Source of the DNA: Alteribacter keqinensis
Lineage (GTDB): Bacteria > Bacillota > Bacilli > Bacillales > Salisediminibacteriaceae
Length of the DNA: 64,000 bases
Assembly (NCBI RefSeq): GCF_003710255.1
Contig: NZ_RHIB01000004.1
Coordinates: 124,001-188,000, forward strand
Direction of reading: 5' to 3'
Every line of letters starts with the position of its first letter. Position 1 is the stretch's first letter. Positions 40,116 through 48,559 of this stretch are shown piece by piece. A model generated the notes under the pieces. The model did not search any database and was not told the DNA's origin. It saw only the letters and a program-made list of their open reading frames with translations. The translations under genes and the position numbers were made by a program.

Positions 40116-41888
40116 ATGGGGTATTTTCAAAAGAAAGCCTGGCTTCTGACGGCATCTTTGGTTGTGCTTGCGGGTTGCAGCGATGAAGAGGAAGCTGCTA
40201 CAGAAGAACTGACACATACGGGTGCCACAGAGGAAGAAACAGAAGAAAAGGAAGAGGAAACGGTTCTGGCAGATGAGGAGATTGAACGGCTAAGTGCCCA
40301 GGCGGGGGTTGAGACAAAGCCTCAAAATCTGGCCCGCTATGCCGGAGAGATCGGCCTTACCCTCACATCTCCTGTATACCAGGAATATGCAACGAATAAT
40401 AAAGTTAAAATTGAAGGCCATATTGAACATACGGAGAACCTTCAGAGTGAGCGGATGTGGTTAAACATCAGGTACACAGGAAATAAGGACCTTCCGTATA
40501 ACAACACGATGGATCACTATATTCCCATTGAGGCTGACGGTTCTTTTTCCAAAGAGGTTCTCCTCCACGGTGGTGAAGGGGACCACCGGGTGATTGTCCG
40601 GGCTCCAAGTACGACAGAAGGAGAAGAAAACCGTTATTATGATGTAACGACACTAGCTGTTGCCAAAATGTCAGATGAACTAGATAGAGAAATTGAAACA
40701 ACCGCTTCTGCTTCTGAACACGAGCTTGTGATTCATCAGCCGGAGACCGGGCTGATTGAGGCAGACGGCACCTTTACTATTTCAGGAGAACTGCCACTGG
40801 CGGAAGATGATCACAGTCTGATCGCTACTGTAAAGGGAGAAGGGCCCGGTGAAAGTGAGGATTTGAGGATCGGGATTGAAAATGGAGCGTTCCAAAGTGA
40901 GATCCCTCTTTATTTCGGTGAAGCCTGGCACGAAATCACTTTAAGCGTGTACAACCCTGAAGATGAGCTTTATTATGAAGCGGCGACCATCTTTGTTTAT
41001 AATCAGTCAGATGAACAATTTGCAGAGGTGGAGTATTTCCGTGATTACTTTGACCGTGGTGTAACATTAACCTATCCGACTGCATTGAAGGCGTTAACTC
41101 TTTCTGAAAATACATACCGTTTCGCCGGTGAAATCGACCCTGACATTCCGGGAGCTGACGAAATTGAGCAGATGATTGTAACAACGGAATTCGAAGGGGA
41201 AGAAGAAGCGACATATTATCTTCCGGTAGAAAACTACCAGTTTGACGGGGACGTATGGCTCCGTTTTGGAGAAGGAAAATACGAGATTACCGTCAGTGTG
41301 CCGGATCTTGAGGATGAGGAAGAGAACTTTTTCAGGTATAAGGGAGTCGCCCGGTTCAAACATCAGGTAACAGGGGTCGAAGATGAGCGGAGTCTTCTGC
41401 CTTCAAGGGGGATTGAGTCGGATCATGAAGACATTCAAAGCCTGGCTCAGGATTTAACAAAAGGACTTGATTCTGACCGTGAAAAAGCGAAGGCAGTCTA
41501 TGACTACCTCACCAATAACATTGCCTATGATGTGGAAAAATTCAACGAACGTCTGTTTGAGCTTGATGACAGTGCGGTAAAGACCCTTGAGCTGCAAAAA
41601 GGGGTTTGTCAGGACTATGCCTTTCTTGGGGTTGCCCTTCTCCGTTCCATCGGTATGGAAGCCAACTACGTGGGCGGTATGGCGACAACCGGTTTGATGT
41701 CGAGGGAACGTCATGCATGGGTAGAAGTTAAGGTAGACGGTGAATGGATTGAAATGGACCCAACCTGGGGAGCAGGGTACATTGACAGTGAAACAGATGA
41801 GTTTGTCTTCCGCTATTCTGAAGACTACTTCGATCCTGACGAAGATTTCCTGAGCAGCACCCACAGCAGACAGGAAATTATGTATTAA
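40116..41888 (+). CDS. lipoprotein with C-terminal transglutaminase-like domain
   Basis: A 590-residue surface protein. The lipobox LAGC gives Cys21, followed by an acidic linker (TEEETEEKEEETVLADEE). Residues about 70-430 hold three or four beta-rich repeats, each with a pattern like LTSPVYQEYATNNKVKIEGHIE or LVIHQPETGLIEADGTFTISGEL. The end (about 435-580) is a transglutaminase-like/cysteine protease fold with Cys498 in GVCQDYAF, His533 in RERHAWVEV and Asp548 in MDPTWG. It probably acts on cell-wall or extracellular proteins. A GGAGGGGG ribosome site precedes the ATG. Confidence 0.82.
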   Translation: MGYFQKKAWLLTASLVVLAGCSDEEEAATEELTHTGATEEETEEKEEETVLADEEIERLSAQAGVETKPQNLARYAGEIGLTLTSPVYQEYATNNKVKIEGHIEHTENLQSERMWLNIRYTGNKDLPYNNTMDHYIPIEADGSFSKEVLLHGGEGDHRVIVRAPSTTEGEENRYYDVTTLAVAKMSDELDREIETTASASEHELVIHQPETGLIEADGTFTISGELPLAEDDHSLIATVKGEGPGESEDLRIGIENGAFQSEIPLYFGEAWHEITLSVYNPEDELYYEAATIFVYNQSDEQFAEVEYFRDYFDRGVTLTYPTALKALTLSENTYRFAGEIDPDIPGADEIEQMIVTTEFEGEEEATYYLPVENYQFDGDVWLRFGEGKYEITVSVPDLEDEEENFFRYKGVARFKHQVTGVEDERSLLPSRGIESDHEDIQSLAQDLTKGLDSDREKAKAVYDYLTNNIAYDVEKFNERLFELDDSAVKTLELQKGVCQDYAFLGVALLRSIGMEANYVGGMATTGLMSRERHAWVEVKVDGEWIEMDPTWGAGYIDSETDEFVFRYSEDYFDPDEDFLSSTHSRQEIMY

Positions 41889-41939
41889 GGTGGCTGTATC
41901 AATTTTCTTTTAGAAAAGAGCTGAAGATTAGGATATAGG

Positions 41940-41981
41940 AAAGCTTTGAGATTCCTCTTAGGGAATGTCAAAGCTTTTTTG
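41940..41981 (+). terminator. terminator after the transglutaminase-like gene
   Basis: AAAGCTTTGAGATTCC pairs with GGAATGTCAAAGCTTTTTT. It lies only 14 bases before the remaining hemAT sequence, which therefore has no room for its own promoter. Confidence 0.8.
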
Positions 41982-41994
41982 TATTCTCCTGTAA

Positions 41995-43172
41995 TTGAAC
42001 ACCACATTATCACTTTCTACTGAAAAAGAACTCGGGATCATAAGAGGGATTCAGCCTTTTATCTCTACCCATATCGAAACAATCGTAGACCAGTTTTACA
42101 CAAACCTTTCCACAAACAGCGGGCTCACAGATATTATTAAAGACCACAGTTCCTTTGACAGGTTAAAACAAACCTTAAGAAAACATATTGAAGAAATGTT
42201 CAGCGGCACTATTGACCAAAGCTTTATTGATCAGCGGATAAAGATTGCCAGGGTCCACGTAAAAATCGGCCTGGAAACAAAGTGGTATATGTGCGCTTTT
42301 CAGGATTTACTGCAGTCTGTGGGGCGAGTATTGGAAGAGGAGGTTGCCGATCCCAATCAACGTTTTCAGGCACTGCTGGCAGTTTCAAAGATCCTGAACA
42401 TTGAGCAGCAGCTTGTACTTGAAGCGTACGAAGCAGAGAATGAAAGACTCCGCAATGAAGGGTTTGCTGCCGAAGAAGCCTTGAAATTAAAAGTCAGTGG
42501 AACATCTGAAGAGCTGGCAGCTTTGTCTGAAGAAACAAGTGCTTCCATTGACGACTTAAGGAATAAAGTAAAAGTGGTGCTGGAATTCAGCCAGACAGGA
42601 GCCGGTTCTTCAGGCAGGGTGGATACCCTCCAAAAGAAGGACAGGTAAAGTTAAACAAGCAGTATGAGCAGATTAAAGAAATCCGAAACCATATGGATGA
42701 AATTTCTTCAGAAATTGATTCACTTAAAGAGATGTCTGAGAAAATAAACAACATCGTTTCCATTGTTCAATCCATTGCCGACCAAACAAACCTCCTTGCG
42801 TTAAATGCAGGTATTGAAGCCGCAAGAGGGTTCAACGTGGTTGCCACGGAAGTAAGGAAGCTCGCAGAGCAAACAAAAATCTCCGTAAGCGACGTCTCCG
42901 GTCTGATTGCGCAAATAAAGGAAAGAGTGGGAACTGTCTCAAACTATGCAAAACAGATCGAGGTTCTGGTTGAAAGCAGTAACGGGGGACTGTCAGAAGC
43001 GAGTGAGTTTTTCAGTAATATTGTTCGTGAAACAGAACAGGCCCGTGAACAGAATACCAATGTTGAAAAAGAACTTTCCGGCGTTTCGTTTGTGATTGAT
43101 GAGATGAATGAAGCGATCCGCCAGCTGGCAGTCACAGCTGATCATTTGAATGATGAAACGAGTACACTTTAA
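41995..43172 (+). pseudogene. hemAT: decayed hemAT-type globin-coupled chemoreceptor
   Basis: Soluble heme aerotaxis receptor with several lesions. The sensor globin part is recognisable (IVDQFYTNLSTNSGLTDIIKDHSSFDRLKQTLRKHIEEMF ... RVHVKIGLETKWYM with the proximal His) but about 35-40 N-terminal residues are missing; a terminator of the previous gene abuts the remnant. A frameshift between 42600 and 42640 separates it from the signalling part, which continues in another frame as [19 protein letters not shown]. In the signalling tip, [14 protein letters not shown] lacks the six residues normally between IEAAR and GF (AGExGR). So the receptor cannot work as a full protein. Confidence 0.8.
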
Positions 43173-43186
43173 CTCTGTGTCAAAAA

Positions 43187-43236
43187 GAACAGGATGACCC
43201 CAAAGGTCGGTTTTTACCTTTGGGGTCATCCTGTTT
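43187..43236. terminator. bidirectional terminator, AAAGGTCGGTTTTTACCTTT type
   Basis: GAACAGGATGACCCCAAAGGT pairs with ACCTTTGGGGTCATCCTGTTT, a nearly perfect stem. Its apical part resembles the hairpin at 53557-53599. Confidence 0.8.
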
Positions 43237-43237
43237 A

Positions 43238-43552
43238 TTAATTCCCTTCTTTTTTCGCAAGCTTCACCAATACGTGGGCGATCTGATGTTTTTCCTCATC
43301 GTCTGCTACCTTCCACATTTCCTGCAGAAGCTTTTCTTCTGTGTTTTTTGGCTCTTCATGGTTCTTAAGGTATTCTGCCACCCGTTCGGCTCCTTTGGCG
43401 ATCTGTTCTTCACTAAAGCCGACTTTTTCTCCTTTTTTAATCTTATCAGCCAGGTAGTCCTGGAATCTTCCGAAGCTGTCAAGAATTTCTTCCTTCTTCT
43501 GCTCGGGCATCGCCTGAATTTTCTCTTCTGCCTGCTGTTTTGTATTTGCCAT
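43238..43552 (-). CDS. DUF3243 family protein (YmfJ-like)
   Basis: A 104-residue soluble helical protein. ILDSFGRFQDYLADKIKKGEKVGFSEEQIAKGAERVAEYLKNHEEPKNTEEKLLQEMWKVADDEEKH is the DUF3243 signature found in B. subtilis YmfJ. No function is established to my knowledge. A GGAGGG ribosome site precedes the ATG. It ends in the shared terminator with the hemAT remnant. Confidence 0.85.
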   Translation of the reverse strand: MANTKQQAEEKIQAMPEQKKEEILDSFGRFQDYLADKIKKGEKVGFSEEQIAKGAERVAEYLKNHEEPKNTEEKLLQEMWKVADDEEKHQIAHVLVKLAKKEGN

Positions 43553-43638
43553 TTTTAAATCCCTCCGTTTAATTGTGACTATATAGAGTCCGTTCCTGAT
43601 TTTTCGTATTCCTAAACATTAAGGGGGAAGAAAAAAGA

Positions 43639-43672
43639 CTGCCGGGAAAAGGAAGTCTTCCCGGCAGTCAAA
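43639..43672 (-). terminator. terminator of the small charged protein gene
   Basis: On the minus strand GACTGCCGGGAAG pairs with CTTCCTTTTCCCGGCAGTC and is followed by TTTTTTC. Confidence 0.8.
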
Positions 43673-43681
43673 AATGAAGGG

Positions 43682-43882
43682 CTATTCTCTGGAGTGGTGA
43701 AGGTCGTTCGAGATTTCACGCTCTATTTTTTGTGATTGTTTATGGTCTTTTTCACGGCTCTTTTCCACTTCAATTTTTTTATCAAGGCTGCTGTTGAGCT
43801 TTTCGTGTCCGATTCCGTGGTTCTGACGGAGGCCTTTTTCCATGTTCTCAGTATACTTCAATTTGTCGTCTTTTCCGGTCAT
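43682..43882 (-). CDS. small charged hydrophilic protein
   Basis: A 66-residue very polar protein (many Lys, Glu, His and Asn) without hydrophobic core: MTGKDDKLKYTENMEKGLRQ, then HGIGHEKLNSSLDKKIEVEK. It is probably disordered or helical and resembles small stress or spore-associated hydrophilins, but I do not recognise a family. AAGGAG lies 8 bases before the ATG on the minus strand and a good terminator follows, which support that it is real. Confidence 0.6.
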   Translation of the reverse strand: MTGKDDKLKYTENMEKGLRQNHGIGHEKLNSSLDKKIEVEKSREKDHKQSQKIEREISNDLHHSRE

Positions 43883-44076
43883 TGTTCATTCTCCTTTTTC
43901 AATAATGGCGTGTTATGTAGTCTATTTCCGCTCACAAAAAAACTCAAACATCTTAAATCAGGTCATTTCTGTGTACGATGTGTAGGCTTGCCAAATGTCT
44001 TTAACTTCATGCATCTTCCCCCTTTCCTGCAGGAAGTGGAGGAAAAAGGGGAATCCCGGCGAATAGTTATTGGGAG

Positions 44077-44236
44077 GACACTGAAAAAATACAAACCGAC
44101 TTTTTCAGTACCTTTTATTTAGTGGCAACGGCTCCACTCGGTTGCGCGCCATAACAGGCTTCTAAAAGATGCAACCGTTCCGCACATTGCTCAGAAGGCA
44201 CTGAAAAAGGTAAAGACCGAACTTTTTCAGTGCCTT
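44077..44236. repeat. composite hairpin element, copy 2 (hairpins H5 and H6 around a core)
   Basis: Hairpin H5 (44077-44112, CACTGAAAAAAT ... ACTTTTTCAGTAC) and hairpin H6 (44195-44236, AAGGCACTGAAAAAGG ... CTTTTTCAGTGCCTT) enclose GGCAACGGCTCCACTCGGTTGCGC ... GATGCAACCGTTCCG, ending ACATTGC. The core is the reverse complement of that at 14815-14917 with a shorter middle. It fills most of the 378-bp gap before the histidine kinase gene. Confidence 0.75.
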
Positions 44237-44260
44237 CGGTTATGGAACAGGGAGGCGCGT

Positions 44261-46078
44261 ATGGATATTCATAAAATGGAAAATAGAGAACAAAAAGCAA
44301 AACAATTCATGCTTGTAACGAGTATCCTTGGTTTTATTGTGATGCTGGCTGCAGGCTTTCAGGCGGCACTGCCTTTTTCGTGGTCAATTTTTCTTTTGCT
44401 GGTGACCTTTCTTTTTATTACAGAATTTTTTGCAATTCCTGTATGGAAAGGAGCTACAACCCTTGGATTTCCTATTGTTTTTACAATGGATTTACTGTTT
44501 GGGCTGCCGTTAACCCTGGTTGTATATGGGGTGGTTATTCTTTGTGTGAACGCATTGCAGAAGCGTTCCGTTCATATTCTTTCTTTTAATGCAGCACAGC
44601 TTGTGATCAGCTTTCTTGGTGCAAAAGGCCTGATGCTTATCTTTGCGCCTGTTTTGGGACGTAGTCTGGAAACGCTCCCCGAAACGATGTCTTATACAGC
44701 GTTGTTTACGCTTTTATTTTACGTAATCAACCATACCTTCGTTGACTTGGTTCTGCTGATCAGACCCCAGCCCTACAGGTTCCGTGACTGGAAGCAGAAA
44801 ACAACTGTTGAATCCGTAGGGATGATGATCTCCATCGTCTATCTCGGACTGTTTTTTTTACTCGGCAACCAGAACCGGGGAGAGGTCGTTGATATTTTTT
44901 CTTTCTTCTTTTTCTTCTCGCCTCTTGTAGCCCTGTCTCTCATTGGTGCAAGTAATGTTAAGTTAAGAAGAGAGAAGGACAGGCTGTTGGGGCTTGTGAA
45001 TCTAAACGAGGATTTAAATGAGCGGATACCGGATAAAAAATGGCTCGCAGGTGTGGAAAAAAACCTGTCCAAGTTATTTGAGTACGACGGGATCGGCATC
45101 TGGACTAAAGAAGGGAGCACATGGATAAACCAGTTAAGTCTGGGGATAGCAGATCCAAAGAAAGAGCGGACAAATCTTGATTCGTTCGAAGAAAAGTACC
45201 GGGAGCTTACATTGGCCCCTTCACCTATACAAAAAGACGAGCAGGTAAGAAACAGCTTTCATCCTTATGTGAAAACAGCGGTACTGTGCCCTCTTAAAGT
45301 AGAAGGGGACACGGCAGGGTTTATCCTGATCGGAAAAACAAGGTCCGGTCGGATTCGTCCGGAAGAAAGCAAAATGATGAAAGCATTGGTAAACCAGCTT
45401 GAGGTCCTGATGAAGGGGAGAAGCCTGATCGATGAAAGGGAACACCGGATGATTCTTCAGGAGCGTAACCGCATCGCAAGGGAAATTCATGACGGCATTG
45501 CACAGTCAGTTGCAGCGGCCGTAATGAAGCTTGAAGTGGCAAAACGCCAGGCGCCAGGGAAGCCCGACAAAGCTTTTGAACTTCTTCATCAGGTCATTCC
45601 TGAATTGAGGAGCAGCTTATCTGAAATCCGGGAATCCATTTATGCTCTGCGCCCTTTTCCCACAGAAGAGCACGGTCTTGTGCAGGCTCTTAAAGAAGAG
45701 GCAGACCGGGTAAGAAGCCTGGAAAAAGGAACGCAGATTACCCTTACTATAAAAGGGGATGTCCCCATCCTTAAGCCGGAAAAAGAAAAACTCGTCTATA
45801 CGACTTTTAAAGAGAGTGTCCAAAATGCATTAAAGCATGCAGGAACAGCCAGTGCAGACATTGTCCTTACTTCAACTGAGGATGAAGTCATCCTTGAAGT
45901 CAGTGACGCCGGTGTGGGATTTGTCCTTAAGGAAGCGTTAATTAAAGCCAGGAAAGGGAAACACTTTGGCATAGTAAATATGAGTGAAGAAGCAGGCAGA
46001 AACGGCGCTTCCTTTCAAATAGACAGTGAAGCCGGTAAAGGAACGAAGATAACACTTTCAGTACCTGCAGACAGATAA
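44261..46078 (+). CDS. membrane sensor histidine kinase, NarL-partner type (HisKA_3)
   Basis: A 605-residue kinase. About eight membrane helices lie in the first 230 residues, followed by a GAF-like sensor domain (about 262-390), then the HisKA_3 dimerisation domain with the phosphorylated His410 in ERNRIAREIHDGIAQS and the ATPase domain with N-box FKESVQNALKHAG and G-boxes SDAGVGF and GKGTKITLSVP. It should phosphorylate the LuxR-type regulator encoded 66 bases downstream. The membrane part resembles integral sensor domains, so the signal may be membrane or small-molecule related. A hairpin element lies between kinase and regulator. Confidence 0.9.
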   Translation: MDIHKMENREQKAKQFMLVTSILGFIVMLAAGFQAALPFSWSIFLLLVTFLFITEFFAIPVWKGATTLGFPIVFTMDLLFGLPLTLVVYGVVILCVNALQKRSVHILSFNAAQLVISFLGAKGLMLIFAPVLGRSLETLPETMSYTALFTLLFYVINHTFVDLVLLIRPQPYRFRDWKQKTTVESVGMMISIVYLGLFFLLGNQNRGEVVDIFSFFFFFSPLVALSLIGASNVKLRREKDRLLGLVNLNEDLNERIPDKKWLAGVEKNLSKLFEYDGIGIWTKEGSTWINQLSLGIADPKKERTNLDSFEEKYRELTLAPSPIQKDEQVRNSFHPYVKTAVLCPLKVEGDTAGFILIGKTRSGRIRPEESKMMKALVNQLEVLMKGRSLIDEREHRMILQERNRIAREIHDGIAQSVAAAVMKLEVAKRQAPGKPDKAFELLHQVIPELRSSLSEIRESIYALRPFPTEEHGLVQALKEEADRVRSLEKGTQITLTIKGDVPILKPEKEKLVYTTFKESVQNALKHAGTASADIVLTSTEDEVILEVSDAGVGFVLKEALIKARKGKHFGIVNMSEEAGRNGASFQIDSEAGKGTKITLSVPADR

Positions 46079-46079
46079 A

Positions 46080-46116
46080 GGCAGTGAAAAAGTTGTTTTG
46101 TACTTTTTCAGTGACC
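46080..46116. repeat. CACTGAAAAAGT hairpin family, copy H7
   Basis: GGCAGTGAAAAAGT pairs with ACTTTTTCAGTGACC around TGTTTTGT; the loop is the same as in H4 at 14918. It begins immediately after the kinase stop codon. Confidence 0.8.
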
Positions 46117-46143
46117 TCACAGATAGAGAGGGGACTTTAGAGA

Positions 46144-46785
46144 ATGCCAGCGATTATGATTATTGATGATCATGCAGTGTTAAGAGATGGTTTAAAAACG
46201 ATATTCTCCATGGAAGACGATTTTACAGTTGTGGCGGAAGCGGAAACAGCCAAAGAAGCTCTGGAAAAGCTTACGGGGATCATACCGGATGTAATTATTA
46301 TGGATATCAATCTTCCAGGGGAAAACGGAGTGGACCTGACTAAAAGAATTAAGGAAAAGTACAAAGGAATAAAAGTACTTATCCTAACGATGCATAAGCA
46401 TGAAGAATATTTTATGGCAGCCATAAGGAATGGCGCTGACGGATACGTATTGAAGGATGCACCGTCGGAGGAAGTAGTCACAGCGGTTCGTACGTTGATG
46501 ACGGGAGAGGCGGTCATCCCGTCATCCATGACAAGAACGTTACTGACGATGCATCAGCAGCCAGAGCAGGAAAAAGCAGACAAAGAACTCACAGAACGTG
46601 AAAAGGAAGTGCTTGACTGCCTTGTAAAAGGGCTCAGCAACAAAGAAGTGGCAGAGGAGCTTCTAATCAGTGATAAAACAGTAAAGATCCATGTAAGCAA
46701 TATCTTTAAAAAGCTTGGTGTGAAAAGCCGTTCCCAGGCCGTTATCCATGCGATCCAGCACCAGCTGGTTTCTATTCCCGAATAG
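46144..46785 (+). CDS. LuxR/NarL-family response regulator
   Basis: A 213-residue regulator with receiver domain (1-120, phospho-acceptor Asp54 in VIIMDINLPGE, also DD at 8-9 and Lys104) and a C-terminal LuxR helix-turn-helix (about 150-208, LTEREKEVLDCLVKGLSNKEVAEELLISDKTVKIHVSNIFKKLGVKSRSQAV). Paired with the upstream kinase. Target genes are unknown; the subtilase that follows after 139 bases is a candidate. Confidence 0.92.
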   Translation: MPAIMIIDDHAVLRDGLKTIFSMEDDFTVVAEAETAKEALEKLTGIIPDVIIMDINLPGENGVDLTKRIKEKYKGIKVLILTMHKHEEYFMAAIRNGADGYVLKDAPSEEVVTAVRTLMTGEAVIPSSMTRTLLTMHQQPEQEKADKELTEREKEVLDCLVKGLSNKEVAEELLISDKTVKIHVSNIFKKLGVKSRSQAVIHAIQHQLVSIPE

Positions 46786-46924
46786 ATTCATAGGCTGTCA
46801 ATCATAGAAGAGGCTAATTCAAAAGTAGTATTGTTCGTCAATAATTTACCTCTTTTGCTTAATTGTAAAGAAAATTCTAAACCTTCATACTAAATTTACA
46901 CTACGTATGAAGGGAAGGACGTTT

Positions 46925-48334
46925 ATGAAAAACTTAATAAAAGGCGCGGTTTCACTGGTCCTGGTGCTTGCCCTGTTTTTCCCCGCGGGCACAACAAGCA
47001 AGGCGATAACAGGACCGCTCCTATCCTTGGATCCGGTACTTGATTCCAAGTTAATGGAAAAACTAGAGGGGGCAGAACTTGCTGAAGTTATTATTACTTT
47101 TCACGGTGATGAAGCACTGGCAGAAAGTGAACTGGCACTCCTTCAAGGCATCGGCTTAACTGACTTATTAACCTTCGAAAATCTGCCGATGGCAGGGGCA
47201 GTTGTAACAAAAGACCAGGTAGATGCTCTTTCTGAAATGGATGATGTTTTATCTGTCTACCTGAACGAAGAACTTACGTATTATAACGCCGACTCAAGAG
47301 ACATAACGAGAGTGGATGAAGTGCGAAGTGATGAAGGATTCAAAGAAAACAACGGCGGCCTTCCTGTTACCGGTGAAGGTGTCGGTGTTCTCGTCAATGA
47401 CAGCGGTGTGGACGGCACACATGAGGATCATAAATTCGGAGATAATCTTGTACAAAATGTTCTTGGGACATTCAACTTGAACAGCTTGAGCGGAATTTTA
47501 CCTGTAACCTATCTGGAGAACGTACCAAACACGGATACGAATTCCGGTCACGGAACACACGTAGCAGGTACGGTTGGAGGAACGGGTGCAAAGTCTGATG
47601 GTAAATACGAAGGTGTTGCTCCAGGGGCAGACCTCATTGGATACGGATCTGGCGCAGTCATTCTTATGCTGGATGGGATCGGCGGCTTTGACTATGCCCT
47701 TGCCAACCAGGAACGCTATGGTATTCAGGTGATTACTAACTCATGGGGATCATCTGGAGACTTCGATCCTTTCCACCCGATTAACATTGCAAGTAAACAA
47801 GCGTATGATGCCGGTATTGTTGTCTTGTTTGCAGCAGGTAACGAAGGACCCGAAGAGAATACCCATAACCCTTATGCAAAAGCGCCGTGGGTGATTTCAG
47901 TAGCTGCAGGTAACAAAGATGGTACCCTGGCTGATTTCTCTTCACGGGGAACAGAAGGTAAAGGCGGCTCTTTTGAAATTGCCGGCGAAGAATGGGAGTG
48001 GAAAGATGAGCCGACACTCACAGCCCCTGGAGTGGATATCATCTCCACACGGGTCATTGCTCCTCTTTCTGCTTTAGCGATTGAAAAAGACCTGGAATAC
48101 ATTGACCTTGAGCATATCCCTTACTACACAACCATGAGCGGAACATCAATGGCAACCCCTCACGTAGCCGGTATTGTTGCATTGATGCTTGAAGCAAATC
48201 CTGATCTTTCGCCGGACGAGGTGAAAACAATCCTTCAGGACACAGCGTCTGAGATGGAAGGAAGGGCGTCGTGGGAAGCGGGTGCAGGATATGCAGATGC
48301 TTATGAAGCAGTCCGGCTATCGTTTCAACAGTAA
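46925..48334 (+). CDS. secreted subtilisin-like serine protease (S8)
   Basis: A 469-residue exported protease. A signal peptide covers about residues 1-27 and an inhibitor-type pro-domain (LAEVIITFHGDEALAESELALLQ) extends to about 110. The catalytic triad lies in LVNDSGVDGTHEDH (Asp), TNSGHGTHVAG (His) and MSGTSMATPHVAG (Ser), with the oxyanion region AAGNEGPEENT. The domain carries an insertion (EIAGEEWEWKDEP) near residue 350. The ATG at 46925 has AAGGA 5 bases upstream; another ATG at 46907 is weaker. It degrades extracellular proteins; the acidic composition fits saline or alkaline surroundings. Confidence 0.9.
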   Translation: MKNLIKGAVSLVLVLALFFPAGTTSKAITGPLLSLDPVLDSKLMEKLEGAELAEVIITFHGDEALAESELALLQGIGLTDLLTFENLPMAGAVVTKDQVDALSEMDDVLSVYLNEELTYYNADSRDITRVDEVRSDEGFKENNGGLPVTGEGVGVLVNDSGVDGTHEDHKFGDNLVQNVLGTFNLNSLSGILPVTYLENVPNTDTNSGHGTHVAGTVGGTGAKSDGKYEGVAPGADLIGYGSGAVILMLDGIGGFDYALANQERYGIQVITNSWGSSGDFDPFHPINIASKQAYDAGIVVLFAAGNEGPEENTHNPYAKAPWVISVAAGNKDGTLADFSSRGTEGKGGSFEIAGEEWEWKDEPTLTAPGVDIISTRVIAPLSALAIEKDLEYIDLEHIPYYTTMSGTSMATPHVAGIVALMLEANPDLSPDEVKTILQDTASEMEGRASWEAGAGYADAYEAVRLSFQQ

Positions 48335-48374
48335 AAAAACCAAAAACCTTTAGAGGATATTTGAATAAATATAT

Positions 48375-48420
48375 GAGATGTTTTTGTGCAGCGGCACGGG
48401 GACATCTCTTTTTTTGTTTT
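48375..48420 (+). terminator. terminator of the subtilase gene
   Basis: GAGATGT pairs with ACATCTC, with an inner GTGC/GGCAC stem, and is followed by TTTTTTTG. Confidence 0.7.
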
Positions 48421-48559
48421 TTAGCCGAATCTTATTTCCATAGTCAAACCGATTATACTTTTACCAGCAATTTAGAATTAGTCATAAATCGTACGCAAAA
48501 TTTGGTGAATATTGTGATAAAATGAAAGATATCATGCCTTAAGAATCAGGAGGAAAGTC

